A stretch of DNA of 64,000 bases from Bradyrhizobium sp. 170 (GTDB taxonomy: Bacteria; Pseudomonadota; Alphaproteobacteria; Rhizobiales; Xanthobacteraceae). The position numbers were made by a program, and so were the translations under genes. Each line of letters begins with the position of its first letter. The stretch's first letter is position 1. Where the stretch lies: positions 5,518,001 through 5,582,000 of the forward strand of contig NZ_CP064703.1 of assembly GCF_023101085.1 (NCBI RefSeq), read 5' to 3'. This document shows positions 40,303-49,651 of the stretch, in pieces. The notes under the pieces were generated by a model. The model did no database searches, was not told where the DNA came from, and was given only the letters and a program-made list of their open reading frames with translations.

Positions 40303-42024
40303 TCACTTCTTGACGGCGAACACCCAAACGACGCCGCCCTGCGGCACGTTATTCTCCAGGCCGGGGACCTTGCCCACCAGAGCGTCCTGGATGCGCTGCG
40401 CGTCGACGCCCCAGCCCGACTGCACGGCGATATACTGCGTGCCGTCCACCTCATAGGCGATCGGCATGCCCACGATCCCGGAGTTGGTCTTTTGCTCCCA
40501 AAGCAGTTCACCGGTCTTGGCATGGAAGGCGCGGAACATCCGGTCATTGGTGCCGCCGACAAAGATGAGGTCGCCGGCGGTAGCGGTCACCGAACCGAAC
40601 AGTTGTGACTTCGGGAAATTGTGCGACCAGGCCTTCTTGCCTGTGGCCGGATCCCACGCCTGCAGTTCGCCAAAGTGGGTAGCGCCGGGACGGGGCGTCA
40701 AGCCGATATCCTCGGCCTTGGTGCCGAGCCAAAGCTGGCCGGGAACCAACGGCAATTTCTCGCCGGTGAAGCCGCCGCAGAAATTCTCGTTGGCCGGAAC
40801 GTAGACCAATCCGGTTTTCTGGCTATACGCCGCCGACGGCCAATCCTTGCCGCCCCACAATGACGGACAGAATTCAACCCGCTTGCCGACGCCCGGCTTG
40901 TGGGCGGGATCGGCAATCGGCTTGCCGTTGGGATCGATACTCTTCCAGACGTTGGTATAAACGAAAGGCCAGCCGGCGACGTATTTGATGCCCTCCGGCT
41001 TGCGCTCGAGCACCCAGAAGATCGCGTTGCGGCCGGGATGAACCAGGCTCTTGATGGTGCGGCCGTCCCTTTGCAGGTCGATCAGCATGGGGGCGTCCAC
41101 CTCGTCCCAGTCCCAGGAATCGTTTTGATGGTACTGGAAGTATGATTTGATCTTGCCGCTTTCGGGATCGAGCGCGAGCACCGATGTCGAGTAGAGATTG
41201 TCGCCGGGGTGCGTTTCGCCCGGCCAGGGCGCGGCGTTGCCGGTGCCCCAATAGATTGTTCTGGTGTCCACATCGTAAGTGCCTGTCATCCAGGCAGGCG
41301 CGCCCCCCGTTTTCCAGTCGTCGCCGCTCCACGTGTCATGGCCGGGCTCGCCCGGGCCAGGAATGGTGAAGGTTCGCCACAGCTCCTTGCCCGTATCGGC
41401 ATCGTAGGCAACGATATAACCGCGGATGCCGAATTCGCCGCCGGAACCGCCGACGATCACCTTGCCGTCGACGACCAGCGGCATGAGGGTCAGATACTGC
41501 CCCTTCTTGTAGTCCTGAACCTTGGTGTCCCAGACCACTTTGCCGGTCTTGGCATCGAGCGCTACCAGATGGTCGTCCGTCGTGGCGAGGTACAGCTTAT
41601 CCTGCCACAGACCCACGCCGCGGTTGGTCGGGTGCAGCTGAAAGAGGTCCTCGGGAAGCCGGCGTTTGTATCGCCAGTACTCGTCGCCGGTCTTGGCGTT
41701 GAGCGCAATCACCTGCCCCTCCGGCGTTGAGACGAACATCACGCCATTGTTGATGATCGGCGGCGCCTGGTGTCCCTCGACCACACCGGTCGAGAATGTC
41801 CACGCCGGCGTCAGGCTTTTCACGTTCGAGGTGTTGATCTGGTCGAGCGTGCTGTATCCTTGGCCGTCATAGGTCCGGCGATAATGCATCCAGTTGCCGG
41901 GTTCGGGATTCTTGAGTCGTTCGGCGGTTACCGGGCTGTAGTTCTCGATCGGGCCGGCGGCAGCGATCGAAACGAGGCATGTGGACGCGAGCAAACCCGA
42001 CAAAAGCCATTGCTTCAAGGCCAT
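40303..42024 (-). CDS. PQQ-dependent alcohol/methanol dehydrogenase (quinoprotein), lanthanide-type residues
   Basis: 573 residues with a cleavable signal peptide (SIAAAGP near 20), so periplasmic. Repeated beta-propeller W-motifs (VIALNAKTGDEYWRY, LVALDAKTGKVVWD, LQAWDPATGKKAWS) are typical of quinoprotein dehydrogenases. Metal and catalytic residues can be placed at Glu197, Asn263 and Asp305 in DSWDWDE. The Asp two residues later (307) is the extra aspartate that marks lanthanide-dependent enzymes such as XoxF, where calcium enzymes have Ala or Ser. The vicinal cysteine pair next to PQQ in methanol dehydrogenases is absent; the equivalent stretch is LFQLHPTNRG. The Rieske protein gene is 73 bases upstream. 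The substrate is probably a primary alcohol or aldehyde; which one is not decidable here. Confidence 0.93.
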   Translation of the reverse strand: MALKQWLLSGLLASTCLVSIAAAGPIENYSPVTAERLKNPEPGNWMHYRRTYDGQGYSTLDQINTSNVKSLTPAWTFSTGVVEGHQAPPIINNGVMFVSTPEGQVIALNAKTGDEYWRYKRRLPEDLFQLHPTNRGVGLWQDKLYLATTDDHLVALDAKTGKVVWDTKVQDYKKGQYLTLMPLVVDGKVIVGGSGGEFGIRGYIVAYDADTGKELWRTFTIPGPGEPGHDTWSGDDWKTGGAPAWMTGTYDVDTRTIYWGTGNAAPWPGETHPGDNLYSTSVLALDPESGKIKSYFQYHQNDSWDWDEVDAPMLIDLQRDGRTIKSLVHPGRNAIFWVLERKPEGIKYVAGWPFVYTNVWKSIDPNGKPIADPAHKPGVGKRVEFCPSLWGGKDWPSAAYSQKTGLVYVPANENFCGGFTGEKLPLVPGQLWLGTKAEDIGLTPRPGATHFGELQAWDPATGKKAWSHNFPKSQLFGSVTATAGDLIFVGGTNDRMFRAFHAKTGELLWEQKTNSGIVGMPIAYEVDGTQYIAVQSGWGVDAQRIQDALVGKVPGLENNVPQGGVVWVFAVKK

Positions 42025-42097
42025 AGCGCAACCTCCCCTTTGTTTTCATCTCACGAATTCTGTTTTGTCCTTGTCGTGGATCGACGGCCGGCGGCCG

Positions 42098-42751
42098 TCA
42101 CCTGGCCTGCTGCGCACCTACCTTTCCAACAAATGTTGCGGCGACTGTCAGCGGGCCGTCGTCCGCCACCAACGGAAGCGCCGGCAGACGCCGGGGCGCC
42201 GGCCCGAACACAACTTGCGCGCCTTGCCTGGGGTCAAATTCCGAATTGTGGCAAACGCATTTGAAGACGTCCTTGTCGCCGCCTGCCGCCTTCACCCATG
42301 CCGTGATCGGACAGCCGGTGTGGACGCAGATGGCCGAATAGGCCACGACGCCGCCGGCAGCGCGGGAGCGCGTCTCTTCATCCAGCTCAGCCGGATCCAG
42401 TTTTACAACGAGCACCTCATTCAGGCGCGAGCCCTTGCGGACAACTGATGTCTTGGGATCCTTTGGCCAGGCGCGCACCGGCGGTCCACCGGCTTTCAGA
42501 TCTTGCGGCTTGATCACCTCGCCCGCACGGTCCCCTTCGGCGAAAACCAGAACGTCGGCTTTCTGGGGTCGCTCGTTGCTGCCCGGTGCATCTTCCTCGG
42601 CAATGGAGGACTTTGGCGACGCAAGGCAGGCCCCGGTGGCGAGAGCCGTCAGGATGAGCGCGCGCCGCGTCGGATCCTGACACATCGCTGTCGCGAGTTC
42701 CGCGTCTGTGCTTGTGATCGACGTTGTGGGCTGATCGGATTTGCACATCAC
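42098..42751 (-). CDS. Rieske [2Fe-2S] protein, exported
   Basis: 217 residues. A twin-arginine-like signal (DPTRRALILTALATGA, about 26-41) is followed by a Rieske domain. Cluster ligands are Cys142 and His144 (CVHTGC) and Cys165 and His168 (CVCH), with Cys147 and Cys167 placed to form the disulphide found in bc1-type Rieske proteins. No cytochrome b or c1 gene is present, so it is not part of a bc1 operon. Its position directly before the quinoprotein gene suggests an electron-transfer partner for that enzyme in the periplasm. That role is inference. Confidence 0.88.
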   Translation of the reverse strand: MMCKSDQPTTSITSTDAELATAMCQDPTRRALILTALATGACLASPKSSIAEEDAPGSNERPQKADVLVFAEGDRAGEVIKPQDLKAGGPPVRAWPKDPKTSVVRKGSRLNEVLVVKLDPAELDEETRSRAAGGVVAYSAICVHTGCPITAWVKAAGGDKDVFKCVCHNSEFDPRQGAQVVFGPAPRRLPALPLVADDGPLTVAATFVGKVGAQQAR

Positions 42752-43408
42752 GCAAACTGATGGAGGGAGTCGGTCAAAAAAAAGGCGACGAACAAAATTG
42801 TCTTTTGCGCAATTCCTCCTCCAGTTGCATCAGCGATTCCAGGAAAAGCCAGCAATAATGGGTGTCCATTGCATGTCACGCGATCGTAACTGCCGACTAG
42901 CGCATCATGCATATTTCGCAGAACAGCTCAGCCTTCCGCAGTGTGCGGTGCGTTATCGCGCGTGCGGTCAAGATCGAGAATTGCAAGAGTCGTCGCGAAG
43001 CGCTCGGCGAACGCCGGTGTCCGTGGCGCGCAAATGGTAAAGACTGTGCAGCGCCGGGCGACATGGAAGAGACGAATCCCTGCATCGTGTCATGACAACG
43101 ATGTTCAAGTTTAACGACAATTTGTTTTGCTGTTTCGCTGCGTCAGCGTTACTGACCAAATGCAATTCTTTGCCGATGCCCCGCTTTCGCCAAACATGCG
43201 GACGCAAATGGAGAACACCCTTGCGGCGGCGATCCGCCAAGCGCGGCCTACTGAACAACAGCCAATAATAATGATCAGGAGGATGGCTCAAAGAAATCCC
43301 AGCCAGATAGCAAGGAATTTCGAAGCGCCGGCGTTGAGCGGTCAGCCGTAACGTTTTTCGCTCACGTCGGAGCTACCATCAGCAGCTTACGAAGAGCGAG
43401 GATCGATC
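42752..43408. other. Divergent intergenic region, no gene seen
   Basis: 657 bases between the Rieske/quinoprotein unit and the molybdenum hydroxylase unit. Open frames here lack ribosome sites and protein character. I see no clear operator or repeat. It must contain both promoters. GAGG seven bases before 43409 sets the start of the plus-strand gene. Confidence 0.6.
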
Positions 43409-43861
43409 ATGATTACTTTGAAGATTAACGGTGCGCAAAAGAACTGGGATGGCGATCCCGATCTTCCACTCCTCTGGTTCCTCCGCGACGAAATCGGGCT
43501 GACGGGCACGAAATACGGCTGCGGCCAGGCGCTTTGCGGCGCCTGTACCGTGATCGTGGACAAGCAGGCGATACGCGCCTGCATCACGTCGGTTTCCGAC
43601 GTGGTCGGTCGGGAAGTAACGACGATCGAAGGCCTTCATCCGACGGGCGATCACGCGGTTCAGAAGGCCTGGCGACAGCTCAATGTCCCGCAATGCGGCT
43701 TTTGCCAGGTCGGCCAGATCATGCAGGCGGCCGCGCTGCTGCTGGAAAATCCAAAGCCCAACCACGATCAGATACGCGAGGCGATGGCGGGTAACATCTG
43801 CCGCTGTGGCTGCTATCAGCGCATCGAAAACGCGGTTCACCTCGCTTCGACGGGGGTCTGA
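43409..43861 (+). CDS. Molybdenum hydroxylase small subunit, [2Fe-2S] (IorA/CoxS type)
   Basis: 150 residues, the standard length for the small subunit of xanthine oxidase-family enzymes that pair with a cofactor-binding large subunit. The plant-ferredoxin cluster ligands are at Cys38, Cys43, Cys46 and Cys58 (CGQALCGAC). The second cluster is in the C-terminal domain (QCGFCQVGQ and ICRCGCYQR). No FAD subunit gene is nearby, which favours the two-subunit isoquinoline oxidoreductase-like branch, where electrons pass to a cytochrome or other periplasmic acceptor. The large-subunit gene begins two bases after the stop. Confidence 0.93.
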   Translation: MITLKINGAQKNWDGDPDLPLLWFLRDEIGLTGTKYGCGQALCGACTVIVDKQAIRACITSVSDVVGREVTTIEGLHPTGDHAVQKAWRQLNVPQCGFCQVGQIMQAAALLLENPKPNHDQIREAMAGNICRCGCYQRIENAVHLASTGV

Positions 43862-43863
43862 TC

Positions 43864-46182
43864 ATGAACATTCTCAGCAATCCCAAGAAGCTCCGTGGCT
43901 TTGAGCGATACGTCAAGGTCGATAACGTTTCACGCCGCAGCATCCTGAAGGGCCTCGGGCTGGCCGGCGGCTTTGTTTTGGCCGCCCCCGTGATGTCACG
44001 CCCCGGCTTTGCCGCGTATAAGACCGGCGCGGGCGAGATGCCGCACGGTACCGTGGTGGACCCGCGCGTGTTCGTCGCGATCGCACCGGACGGCATTGTC
44101 ACGATCGTCGCGCACCGCGCCGAGATGGGAACCGGCGTCCGCACCAGCCTGCCGATGATCGTTGCCGAAGAGATGGAAGCCGACTGGTCGCGCGTTCGCA
44201 TCCAGCAGGCGCATGGCGACGAGGTCAAATTCGGCAACCAGGATACCGACGGATCGCGCAGCACGCGTCATTACCTGATGCCGATGCGCCAGATCGGCGC
44301 TTCGGCCCGAACGATGCTCGAAGGCGCAGCGGCGAAACGCTGGGGTGTGCCGGCGACCGAAGTGAAGGCGGTCAATCACGAGGTCGTCCACAGTGCGAGC
44401 GGACGCCGCATTGGCTTTGGCGATCTGGCAGCCGATGCCGCCAAGGAGTCGGTGCCGAGCGTCGAAGGCCTGAAGCTGAAAGACCCAAAGGATTTCCGCT
44501 ATCTGGGCAAAGGCCAGATCAGCATGGTCGATCTCCGCGACATCACGGTAGGTACCGCGCGTTACGGCGCCGACGTCCGGCTGGCAGGCATGAAATACGC
44601 CGTCATTGCCCGGCCGCCGGTGACCGGGGGCAAGGTCGCGTCGTTTGACGGGGCGGCGGCGATGAAGGTTTCCGGCGTCGAAAAGATCATGGAAGTCAAG
44701 GGCTGGCCGTGGCCTTCAAAATTCCAGCCGCTCGGCGGCGTCGCAGTGATCGCGCGCAACACCGGCGCGGCGATCAAGGGCCGCGACGCCCTGAAGATCG
44801 TCTGGGACGATGGCGCCAACGGAAAATACGAATCGGTCGCCTACCGGGCCGAACTGGAGGCAGCCGCACGGAAGCCCGGCCTGGTGGTGCGCAAGGAAGG
44901 TGACGTAGAGGCCGCCCTGAAGGGCGCCGACAAGGTGATCGTGGGTGAATACTATCTGCCGCATCTCGCCCATGTCGCCATGGAGCCGCCGGTTGCGGTC
45001 GCGGACGTCAAGGGCGACAAGGCGGAGATCTGGGGACCAGTGCAAAGCGCGGGCGGAACGCGCGAGGACGTCGCCAAGACGCTTGGCATTCCCCAGGAGA
45101 ATGTCACCGTCAATGTCACCCTGCTCGGCGGCGGCTTCGGGCGCAAGTCGAAGTGCGATTTCGCCATCGAAGCCGCCCTGCTTTCAAAGGAACTCGGCGC
45201 CCCGGTAAAGGTGCAATGGACGCGGGAAGACGACGTTCGCAACGGCTTCCTGCACACCGTCTCGGTGGAACGCATCGAGGCCGGCCTCGACAAGAGCGGC
45301 AAGGTGACGGCCTGGCGCCATCGCAGCGTCGCGCCGAGCATCGCCTCGACATTTGCCGACAAAGCGGTGCATCAGGCGCCGTTCGAGCTCGGCATGGGGC
45401 TGGTCGACATGCCCTTCGAGATCGCCAACGTCCAGTGCGAGAATCCGGAAGCGGCCGCGCATACCCGCATCGGCTGGTTCCGCTCGGTGTCGAATATCCC
45501 GCGCGCCTTTGCGGTGCAGTCGATGGTCGCTGAAATCGCGCATGCCACCAAACGCGACCAGAAGGATATGCTGCTGGAGCTGATCGGTTCGCCCCGGATC
45601 GTCAAGCTCGATTCGGTGAAAGACCTCTGGAACTACGGCGAGCCCTATGACAGCTATCCGATCGATACCGCGCGTCTTCGCAAGGTCGTCGAACTGGTCG
45701 CCGACAAGGGCGGCTGGGGGCGATCGGTCCCCAAGGGTCACGGGCTCGGCATTGCCGCGCATCGCAGCTTCGTCAGCTACATCGCGACGATCGTCGAGGT
45801 GGCCGTTGACGATAAGGGCAAGTTCACCGTGCCGCGGGTCGATACCGCGATAGATTGCGGAACCTACGTCAATCCGGAGCGGATCCAGTCGCAGATCGAG
45901 GGCGCTGCGATCATGGGCCTGAGCCTCGCCAAACACGGCGCGGTTACCTTCAAGGATGGCAAGGTGCAACAGGGCAACTTCGACGATTGTCCATTGCTCC
46001 GGATCGACGAATCTCCTGCCATAACGAACGTCTACATCGTGCCTGCCGGCCCCGACACGCCGCCCAGCGGCGTTGGCGAGCCCGGCGTGCCGCCCTTTGC
46101 GCCGGCGCTGATCAACGCGATCTTCGCCGCGACCGGCAAGCGCATCCGCGCACTGCCGATCGGCAAGCAATTGGAGGCGTAA
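43864..46182 (+). CDS. Molybdenum hydroxylase large subunit, molybdopterin-binding (IorB-like)
   Basis: 772 residues. A twin-arginine signal ([14 protein letters not shown], about 25-38) indicates folded export with its cofactor to the periplasm. Family motifs include GGGFGRKS (about 422), [11 protein letters not shown] early in the protein, [17 protein letters not shown], and [17 protein letters not shown] near the end, which carries the conserved catalytic Glu region. This branch oxidises aldehydes or N-heterocycles using water. Placed next to a quinoprotein alcohol dehydrogenase, an aldehyde substrate is plausible but not shown. Confidence 0.92.
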   Translation: MNILSNPKKLRGFERYVKVDNVSRRSILKGLGLAGGFVLAAPVMSRPGFAAYKTGAGEMPHGTVVDPRVFVAIAPDGIVTIVAHRAEMGTGVRTSLPMIVAEEMEADWSRVRIQQAHGDEVKFGNQDTDGSRSTRHYLMPMRQIGASARTMLEGAAAKRWGVPATEVKAVNHEVVHSASGRRIGFGDLAADAAKESVPSVEGLKLKDPKDFRYLGKGQISMVDLRDITVGTARYGADVRLAGMKYAVIARPPVTGGKVASFDGAAAMKVSGVEKIMEVKGWPWPSKFQPLGGVAVIARNTGAAIKGRDALKIVWDDGANGKYESVAYRAELEAAARKPGLVVRKEGDVEAALKGADKVIVGEYYLPHLAHVAMEPPVAVADVKGDKAEIWGPVQSAGGTREDVAKTLGIPQENVTVNVTLLGGGFGRKSKCDFAIEAALLSKELGAPVKVQWTREDDVRNGFLHTVSVERIEAGLDKSGKVTAWRHRSVAPSIASTFADKAVHQAPFELGMGLVDMPFEIANVQCENPEAAAHTRIGWFRSVSNIPRAFAVQSMVAEIAHATKRDQKDMLLELIGSPRIVKLDSVKDLWNYGEPYDSYPIDTARLRKVVELVADKGGWGRSVPKGHGLGIAAHRSFVSYIATIVEVAVDDKGKFTVPRVDTAIDCGTYVNPERIQSQIEGAAIMGLSLAKHGAVTFKDGKVQQGNFDDCPLLRIDESPAITNVYIVPAGPDTPPSGVGEPGVPPFAPALINAIFAATGKRIRALPIGKQLEA

Positions 46183-46236
46183 GAGGAACGTTAGGCCGAA
46201 CGGACCGTTTCCTTGGTCTGAGAGGAGTTCAGATCG

Positions 46237-46500
46237 ATGAAACCCAACGCAACGGCGCTCGCGGTGTCGCTACTGTCGGGCGTGGTTCTATTGAATGCTC
46301 AGGCGGCGACCGCTCAAACGACGTCGCCGCCGAGCGCGACTGCAACGCGGCCGGCGACGACGCCGCCTGGGCAAACCTCCATGCCAAACGAAAGCCCGCC
46401 GGCCACGACAACTCAGACCACCGGCGAAGCCAGTCGCGATCCCGTGGTGAAGAAAATGAACGAAGACGAAAAGCAGAAGGTCGACACCAAAGGCAAGTAG
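46237..46500 (+). CDS. Small secreted Thr/Pro/Ala-rich hypothetical protein
   Basis: 87 residues with a signal peptide (cleavage near AATAQ, about 27) and a strong ribosome site (GAGGAG nine bases before the ATG). The mature part is low-complexity Thr/Pro/Ala/Ser and ends in a charged stretch (VVKKMNEDEKQKVDTKGK). It follows the molybdenum hydroxylase genes by 54 bases and may be cotranscribed. No family is recognised; a periplasmic role is all that can be said. Confidence 0.65.
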   Translation: MKPNATALAVSLLSGVVLLNAQAATAQTTSPPSATATRPATTPPGQTSMPNESPPATTTQTTGEASRDPVVKKMNEDEKQKVDTKGK

Positions 46501-46601
46501 CTCCAGCACTGGCAGCCAGGAGCAACAAAGGGAAGGCGAACATTCGTTGGCCGCCCTTTTCTCACCTCCGGTCAATACCGGGCCGGCGCAATGCCTGTCA
46601 G

Positions 46602-46748
46602 TCACTTCCTGACGGCGAACACCCAGACGCCGGCCTGCGGCATGTTGTTCTCGACAGCTGCATTATTGTGGGTCGCCAACACATCCTGGATGCGTTGCCC
46701 GTCAACACCTGCGCCAAATACGGCTGCGCCGCAGCGCCCGTCGGCCAT
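46602..46748 (-). pseudogene. C-terminal remnant of a second PQQ-dependent dehydrogenase
   Basis: A minus-strand frame reads GAGVDGQRIQDVL, a short spacer, then ENNMPQAGVWVFAVRK-stop. It parallels the end of the intact quinoprotein (GWGVDAQRIQDALVG, then ENNVPQGGVVWVFAVKK at 40303-40420). The DNA is also clearly alike at the 3' end. Only about 40 codons survive. It lies on the far side of the molybdenum hydroxylase genes in the same orientation as the intact copy. Confidence 0.75.
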
Positions 46749-46889
46749 ACAACTTTGATATAGCCGGTTTTCACAGTCACTAATTCAGCAATGACGGCTG
46801 ATCGACTACGGTCGCCCGCTATCGATTGGCACGGCGGCCATCAGTTCGGTCGCTGCAAACCCGTTCACTATCCGATGAGGTCTACCGTG

Positions 46890-47795
46890 ATGCGCCTGCC
46901 ATTGACGATGCTTGCCGTTGCCCTGATCGCCGTCCCCGCGCATGCAAGCGAGCTGACCGGGACACTCCAGAAAGTCAAAGAGACCAACAAGATCATCCTC
47001 GGCATCCAGGAAGCCTCGGTGCCGTTCAGCTATCTGGACGGCGACCAGAAGGCGATCGGGTACGCCGTCGACATCTGCATGAAAATCGTGGACGCGGTTA
47101 AGCAAGAACTTAAGGTCTCCAACGTGACCGTTGAGACGCTCCCGGTAACGTCTTCCAACCGCATTCCGCTCATGATGAATGGCACCGTCGATCTCGTCTG
47201 CTCTTCCACCACCAACAATGCGGAGCGGCAGCGCCAGGTGGCGTTCACGAACTCACATTTTCTGTCCGCGACGCGGTTTGCCGCACGGAAGGCCGACAAC
47301 ATCAGCACGATCGACCAGTTGAAAGGCAAGCCGGTCGTTGCGATATCGGGCTCGACCAACATGGTGCAGCTCAACCAGGTCAATGCCGCCCGCAATCTCG
47401 GCGTCACGCCGCTGGCGGCAAAGGATCAGGCGGAAGCCTTTCTCATGCTGGAGACCGGCCGCGCCGCCGCCTACGTCCTCGATGACGTGCAGCTCGCCGT
47501 TGCGATCGCAAGGTCGAAAGACCCGTCTGCCTACATCATCAGCGACGAGGCCTTATCCAAGGCCGAACCCTACGGGATCATGCTGCGCAAGGACGATGCA
47601 CCATTCAAGGCGGTGGCAGACCGTGTGACTGCCAAGCTTTACCGAAGCCCAGAGATCGAGGCGATTTACAAAAAGTGGTTCGAATCGCCGGTCCCGCCCA
47701 ACGGACTCAATTTCAAGACTCCGATGACAGCAGTGCTGCGCAACGCATATGCGCATCCGTCGGATAGTCCAGACCCCGCAAGCTACGAGCGCTGA
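46890..47795 (+). CDS. Amino-acid ABC transporter periplasmic binding protein (Glu/Asp type)
   Basis: 301 residues from the ATG at 46890 (GAGG nine bases upstream); an ATG five codons earlier is possible. A signal peptide ends at AHA-S near residue 20. The fold is type II solute-binding (SBP family 3): ILGIQEASVPFSYLD, GYAVDICMKIV, DLVCSSTTNNAERQRQVAFT and GIMLRKDDAPFKAVAD are all in place, and the closest recognised relatives bind glutamate and aspartate. No permease or ATPase gene is adjacent, so it is either an orphan or served by a transporter elsewhere. Confidence 0.9.
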   Translation: MRLPLTMLAVALIAVPAHASELTGTLQKVKETNKIILGIQEASVPFSYLDGDQKAIGYAVDICMKIVDAVKQELKVSNVTVETLPVTSSNRIPLMMNGTVDLVCSSTTNNAERQRQVAFTNSHFLSATRFAARKADNISTIDQLKGKPVVAISGSTNMVQLNQVNAARNLGVTPLAAKDQAEAFLMLETGRAAAYVLDDVQLAVAIARSKDPSAYIISDEALSKAEPYGIMLRKDDAPFKAVADRVTAKLYRSPEIEAIYKKWFESPVPPNGLNFKTPMTAVLRNAYAHPSDSPDPASYER

Positions 47796-47881
47796 CGATA
47801 CGCTGCCGCAGAAGCCGCAGCCTCGATCGGCGCTGCCCGAGGCCTCACACGGCCCTGCTCTCGCCTGTCAGCCGGCGGACG

Positions 47882-48997
47882 TCACGCCGCCAGAATTTTC
47901 TCGGGCGCCGCCGCGGGCAAATTCTGGCTGTCGGCGACCGCGCGGTTGGTGATCTGCCCGCGATGCACGTTGAGGCCGGCGCGCAGATGCGGATCTTCGA
48001 TCAGCGCGCGGATGCCCTTCCCGGCCAGCGCAAGGCCGAACGGCAGCGTGGCGTTGTTGAGCGCGTGGCTCGACGTCACAGGCACGGCGCCGGGCATGTT
48101 GGCGACGCAATAATGCACGATCTCGTCGACGAGATAAGTCGGCGCCTGATGGGTCGTCGGCCGCGACGTCTCGAAGCAGCCTCCTTGGTCGATCGCGACA
48201 TCGACCAGCACGGCGCGGCGCTTCATGCGGGCGAGCTGCGCGCGGGAGACGAGTTTCGGCGCGCTGGCGCCCGGCACCAGCACCGCGCCAATGACGACGT
48301 CAGCGCCGATGATCTCCTCCTCGATCGCTTCCAGCGTCGCGTAGCGCGTGCGAACGCGCCCGAGGAACATCTCGTCAAGGACGCGAAGCCGCGGCAGCGA
48401 GCGATCAAGGATGACGATATCGGCGCCGAGACCTGCCGCCATCCTGGCGGCATGCGTACCGACCACGCCGCCGCCGATCACCGCGATCCTGCTCGGAGCG
48501 ACGCCAGGCACCCCGCCGATCAGCTTGCCCATGCCGTCCGCCGATTTTCGCAAGGCGGCGCCCGCCGCCTCGATGGCCAGCCGTCCCGCCACCTCGCTCA
48601 TCGGCGCCAGCAGCGGGAGCCCGCCATGCGCATCCGTCACCGTCTCGTAGCCGACCGCGGTGCAGCCGGATGCGAGAAGCCCCTTGGTCTGCGCGGTGTC
48701 CGGCGCAAGGTGCAGATAGGTGAAGAGAATCTGGTTCTCGCGAAGCTGGCGCCATTCCGTCGGCTGCGGTTCCTTGACCTTGACCACCATGTCGGCGGTC
48801 GCGAAGATCTCGGCTGCCGTGTCCACGATTGCTGCGCCGGCCGAACGGTAGATATCATCGCCGGCGCCAATGCCGAGCCCGGCACCTTGCTCGACGATCA
48901 CGTCGTGTCCATCCGCCACATATTCCCGCACCGACGCCGGCGTCAGACCAACGCGATACTCCTCGACCTTGATTTCCCTGGGCACACCGATGCGCAT
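47882..48997 (-). CDS. ald: Alanine dehydrogenase
   Basis: 371 residues from the ATG at 48997 with GGAG seven bases upstream. It interconverts L-alanine with pyruvate and ammonia using NAD. The N-terminal MRIGVPREIKVEEYRVGLTP and the KVKEPQPTEW segment with its substrate-binding Lys are diagnostic. The nucleotide-binding GGGVVGTHAARMA lies about 175-187, and the conserved VDVAIDQGGCFETSRPTTH follows near 270. The length matches the family. It is divergent from an Lrp-type regulator, a common arrangement for ald genes, where the regulator responds to alanine. Confidence 0.96.
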   Translation of the reverse strand: MRIGVPREIKVEEYRVGLTPASVREYVADGHDVIVEQGAGLGIGAGDDIYRSAGAAIVDTAAEIFATADMVVKVKEPQPTEWRQLRENQILFTYLHLAPDTAQTKGLLASGCTAVGYETVTDAHGGLPLLAPMSEVAGRLAIEAAGAALRKSADGMGKLIGGVPGVAPSRIAVIGGGVVGTHAARMAAGLGADIVILDRSLPRLRVLDEMFLGRVRTRYATLEAIEEEIIGADVVIGAVLVPGASAPKLVSRAQLARMKRRAVLVDVAIDQGGCFETSRPTTHQAPTYLVDEIVHYCVANMPGAVPVTSSHALNNATLPFGLALAGKGIRALIEDPHLRAGLNVHRGQITNRAVADSQNLPAAAPEKILAA

Positions 48998-49141
48998 GGC
49001 CTTGCTCCTGCATTGGAGACTGCTGTCCGATGACATGAAGCTACTCTTGAACGCGCAACGCTTCTCTGCGAATTACGGCTTGCCGGGAGAGATTTACGCA
49101 GATATTCTGCGTCTCTATAATGGATATTAGAGAATACTGGC

Positions 49142-49615
49142 GTGATCGAGCTGGATCGTATTGATCTTCGGATTCTGGCCGAGTTGCTCTCCGATGCGAG
49201 GGCGAGCCAGATCGAGCTCGCCGAAAAGGTCGGGCTGTCGCCGACCGCCTGCGCGCGTCGCATTCGTCACCTCGAGGAAACCGGCATCATTCGAGGCTAT
49301 CGGGCCGACCTCGAGCCGACTGCACTCGGGCTCGTCACGACGGTTGTCGTCACCATCACGCTGGAAAAGCAGAGCGAAGAGTATCTCGCCGCGTTCGAAG
49401 CAGCGATCGCCCGTTGCCCCGACGTGGTGTCCTGCCACCTGATGTCGGGCAGCGATGACTATCATCTGCAGGTGATCGCGCGCGACATCGCGGACTTCGA
49501 GCGCATCCACAAGCAGCATCTTTCGCGGATGCCCGGCGTCGCGCGCATCCATTCGAGCTTTGCGATGCGCGAAGTGGTTCGCAGGGCGATCCCTGAAACG
49601 GCGTTACAGCGTTAG
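49142..49615 (+). CDS. Lrp/AsnC-family regulator, probable controller of ald
   Basis: 157 residues from a GTG at 49142. The winged-helix region (about 3-60, with QIELAEKVGLSPTACARRIR) and the RAM domain (about 70-145, CHLMSGSDDYHLQVIARD) are complete. The 144-base gap to the divergent alanine dehydrogenase gene has room for shared operator sites. By position it should sense alanine or a related amino acid and control ald. It ends 37 bases from the convergent cbbX gene. Confidence 0.9.
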   Translation: MIELDRIDLRILAELLSDARASQIELAEKVGLSPTACARRIRHLEETGIIRGYRADLEPTALGLVTTVVVTITLEKQSEEYLAAFEAAIARCPDVVSCHLMSGSDDYHLQVIARDIADFERIHKQHLSRMPGVARIHSSFAMREVVRRAIPETALQR

Positions 49616-49651
49616 CTCCGCCGATCGTAGTCCCCCCAGAGAAGGTAGGCG

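Noticed and set aside
42752..43408. Several 60-100 codon frames in the divergent intergenic region
   Set aside because: No ribosome sites, no recognisable motifs, and they overlap one another on both strands.
46598..46780. 60-codon minus-strand frame beginning MTVKTGYIKVV
   Set aside because: It is out of frame with the quinoprotein remnant, which explains the same DNA better.
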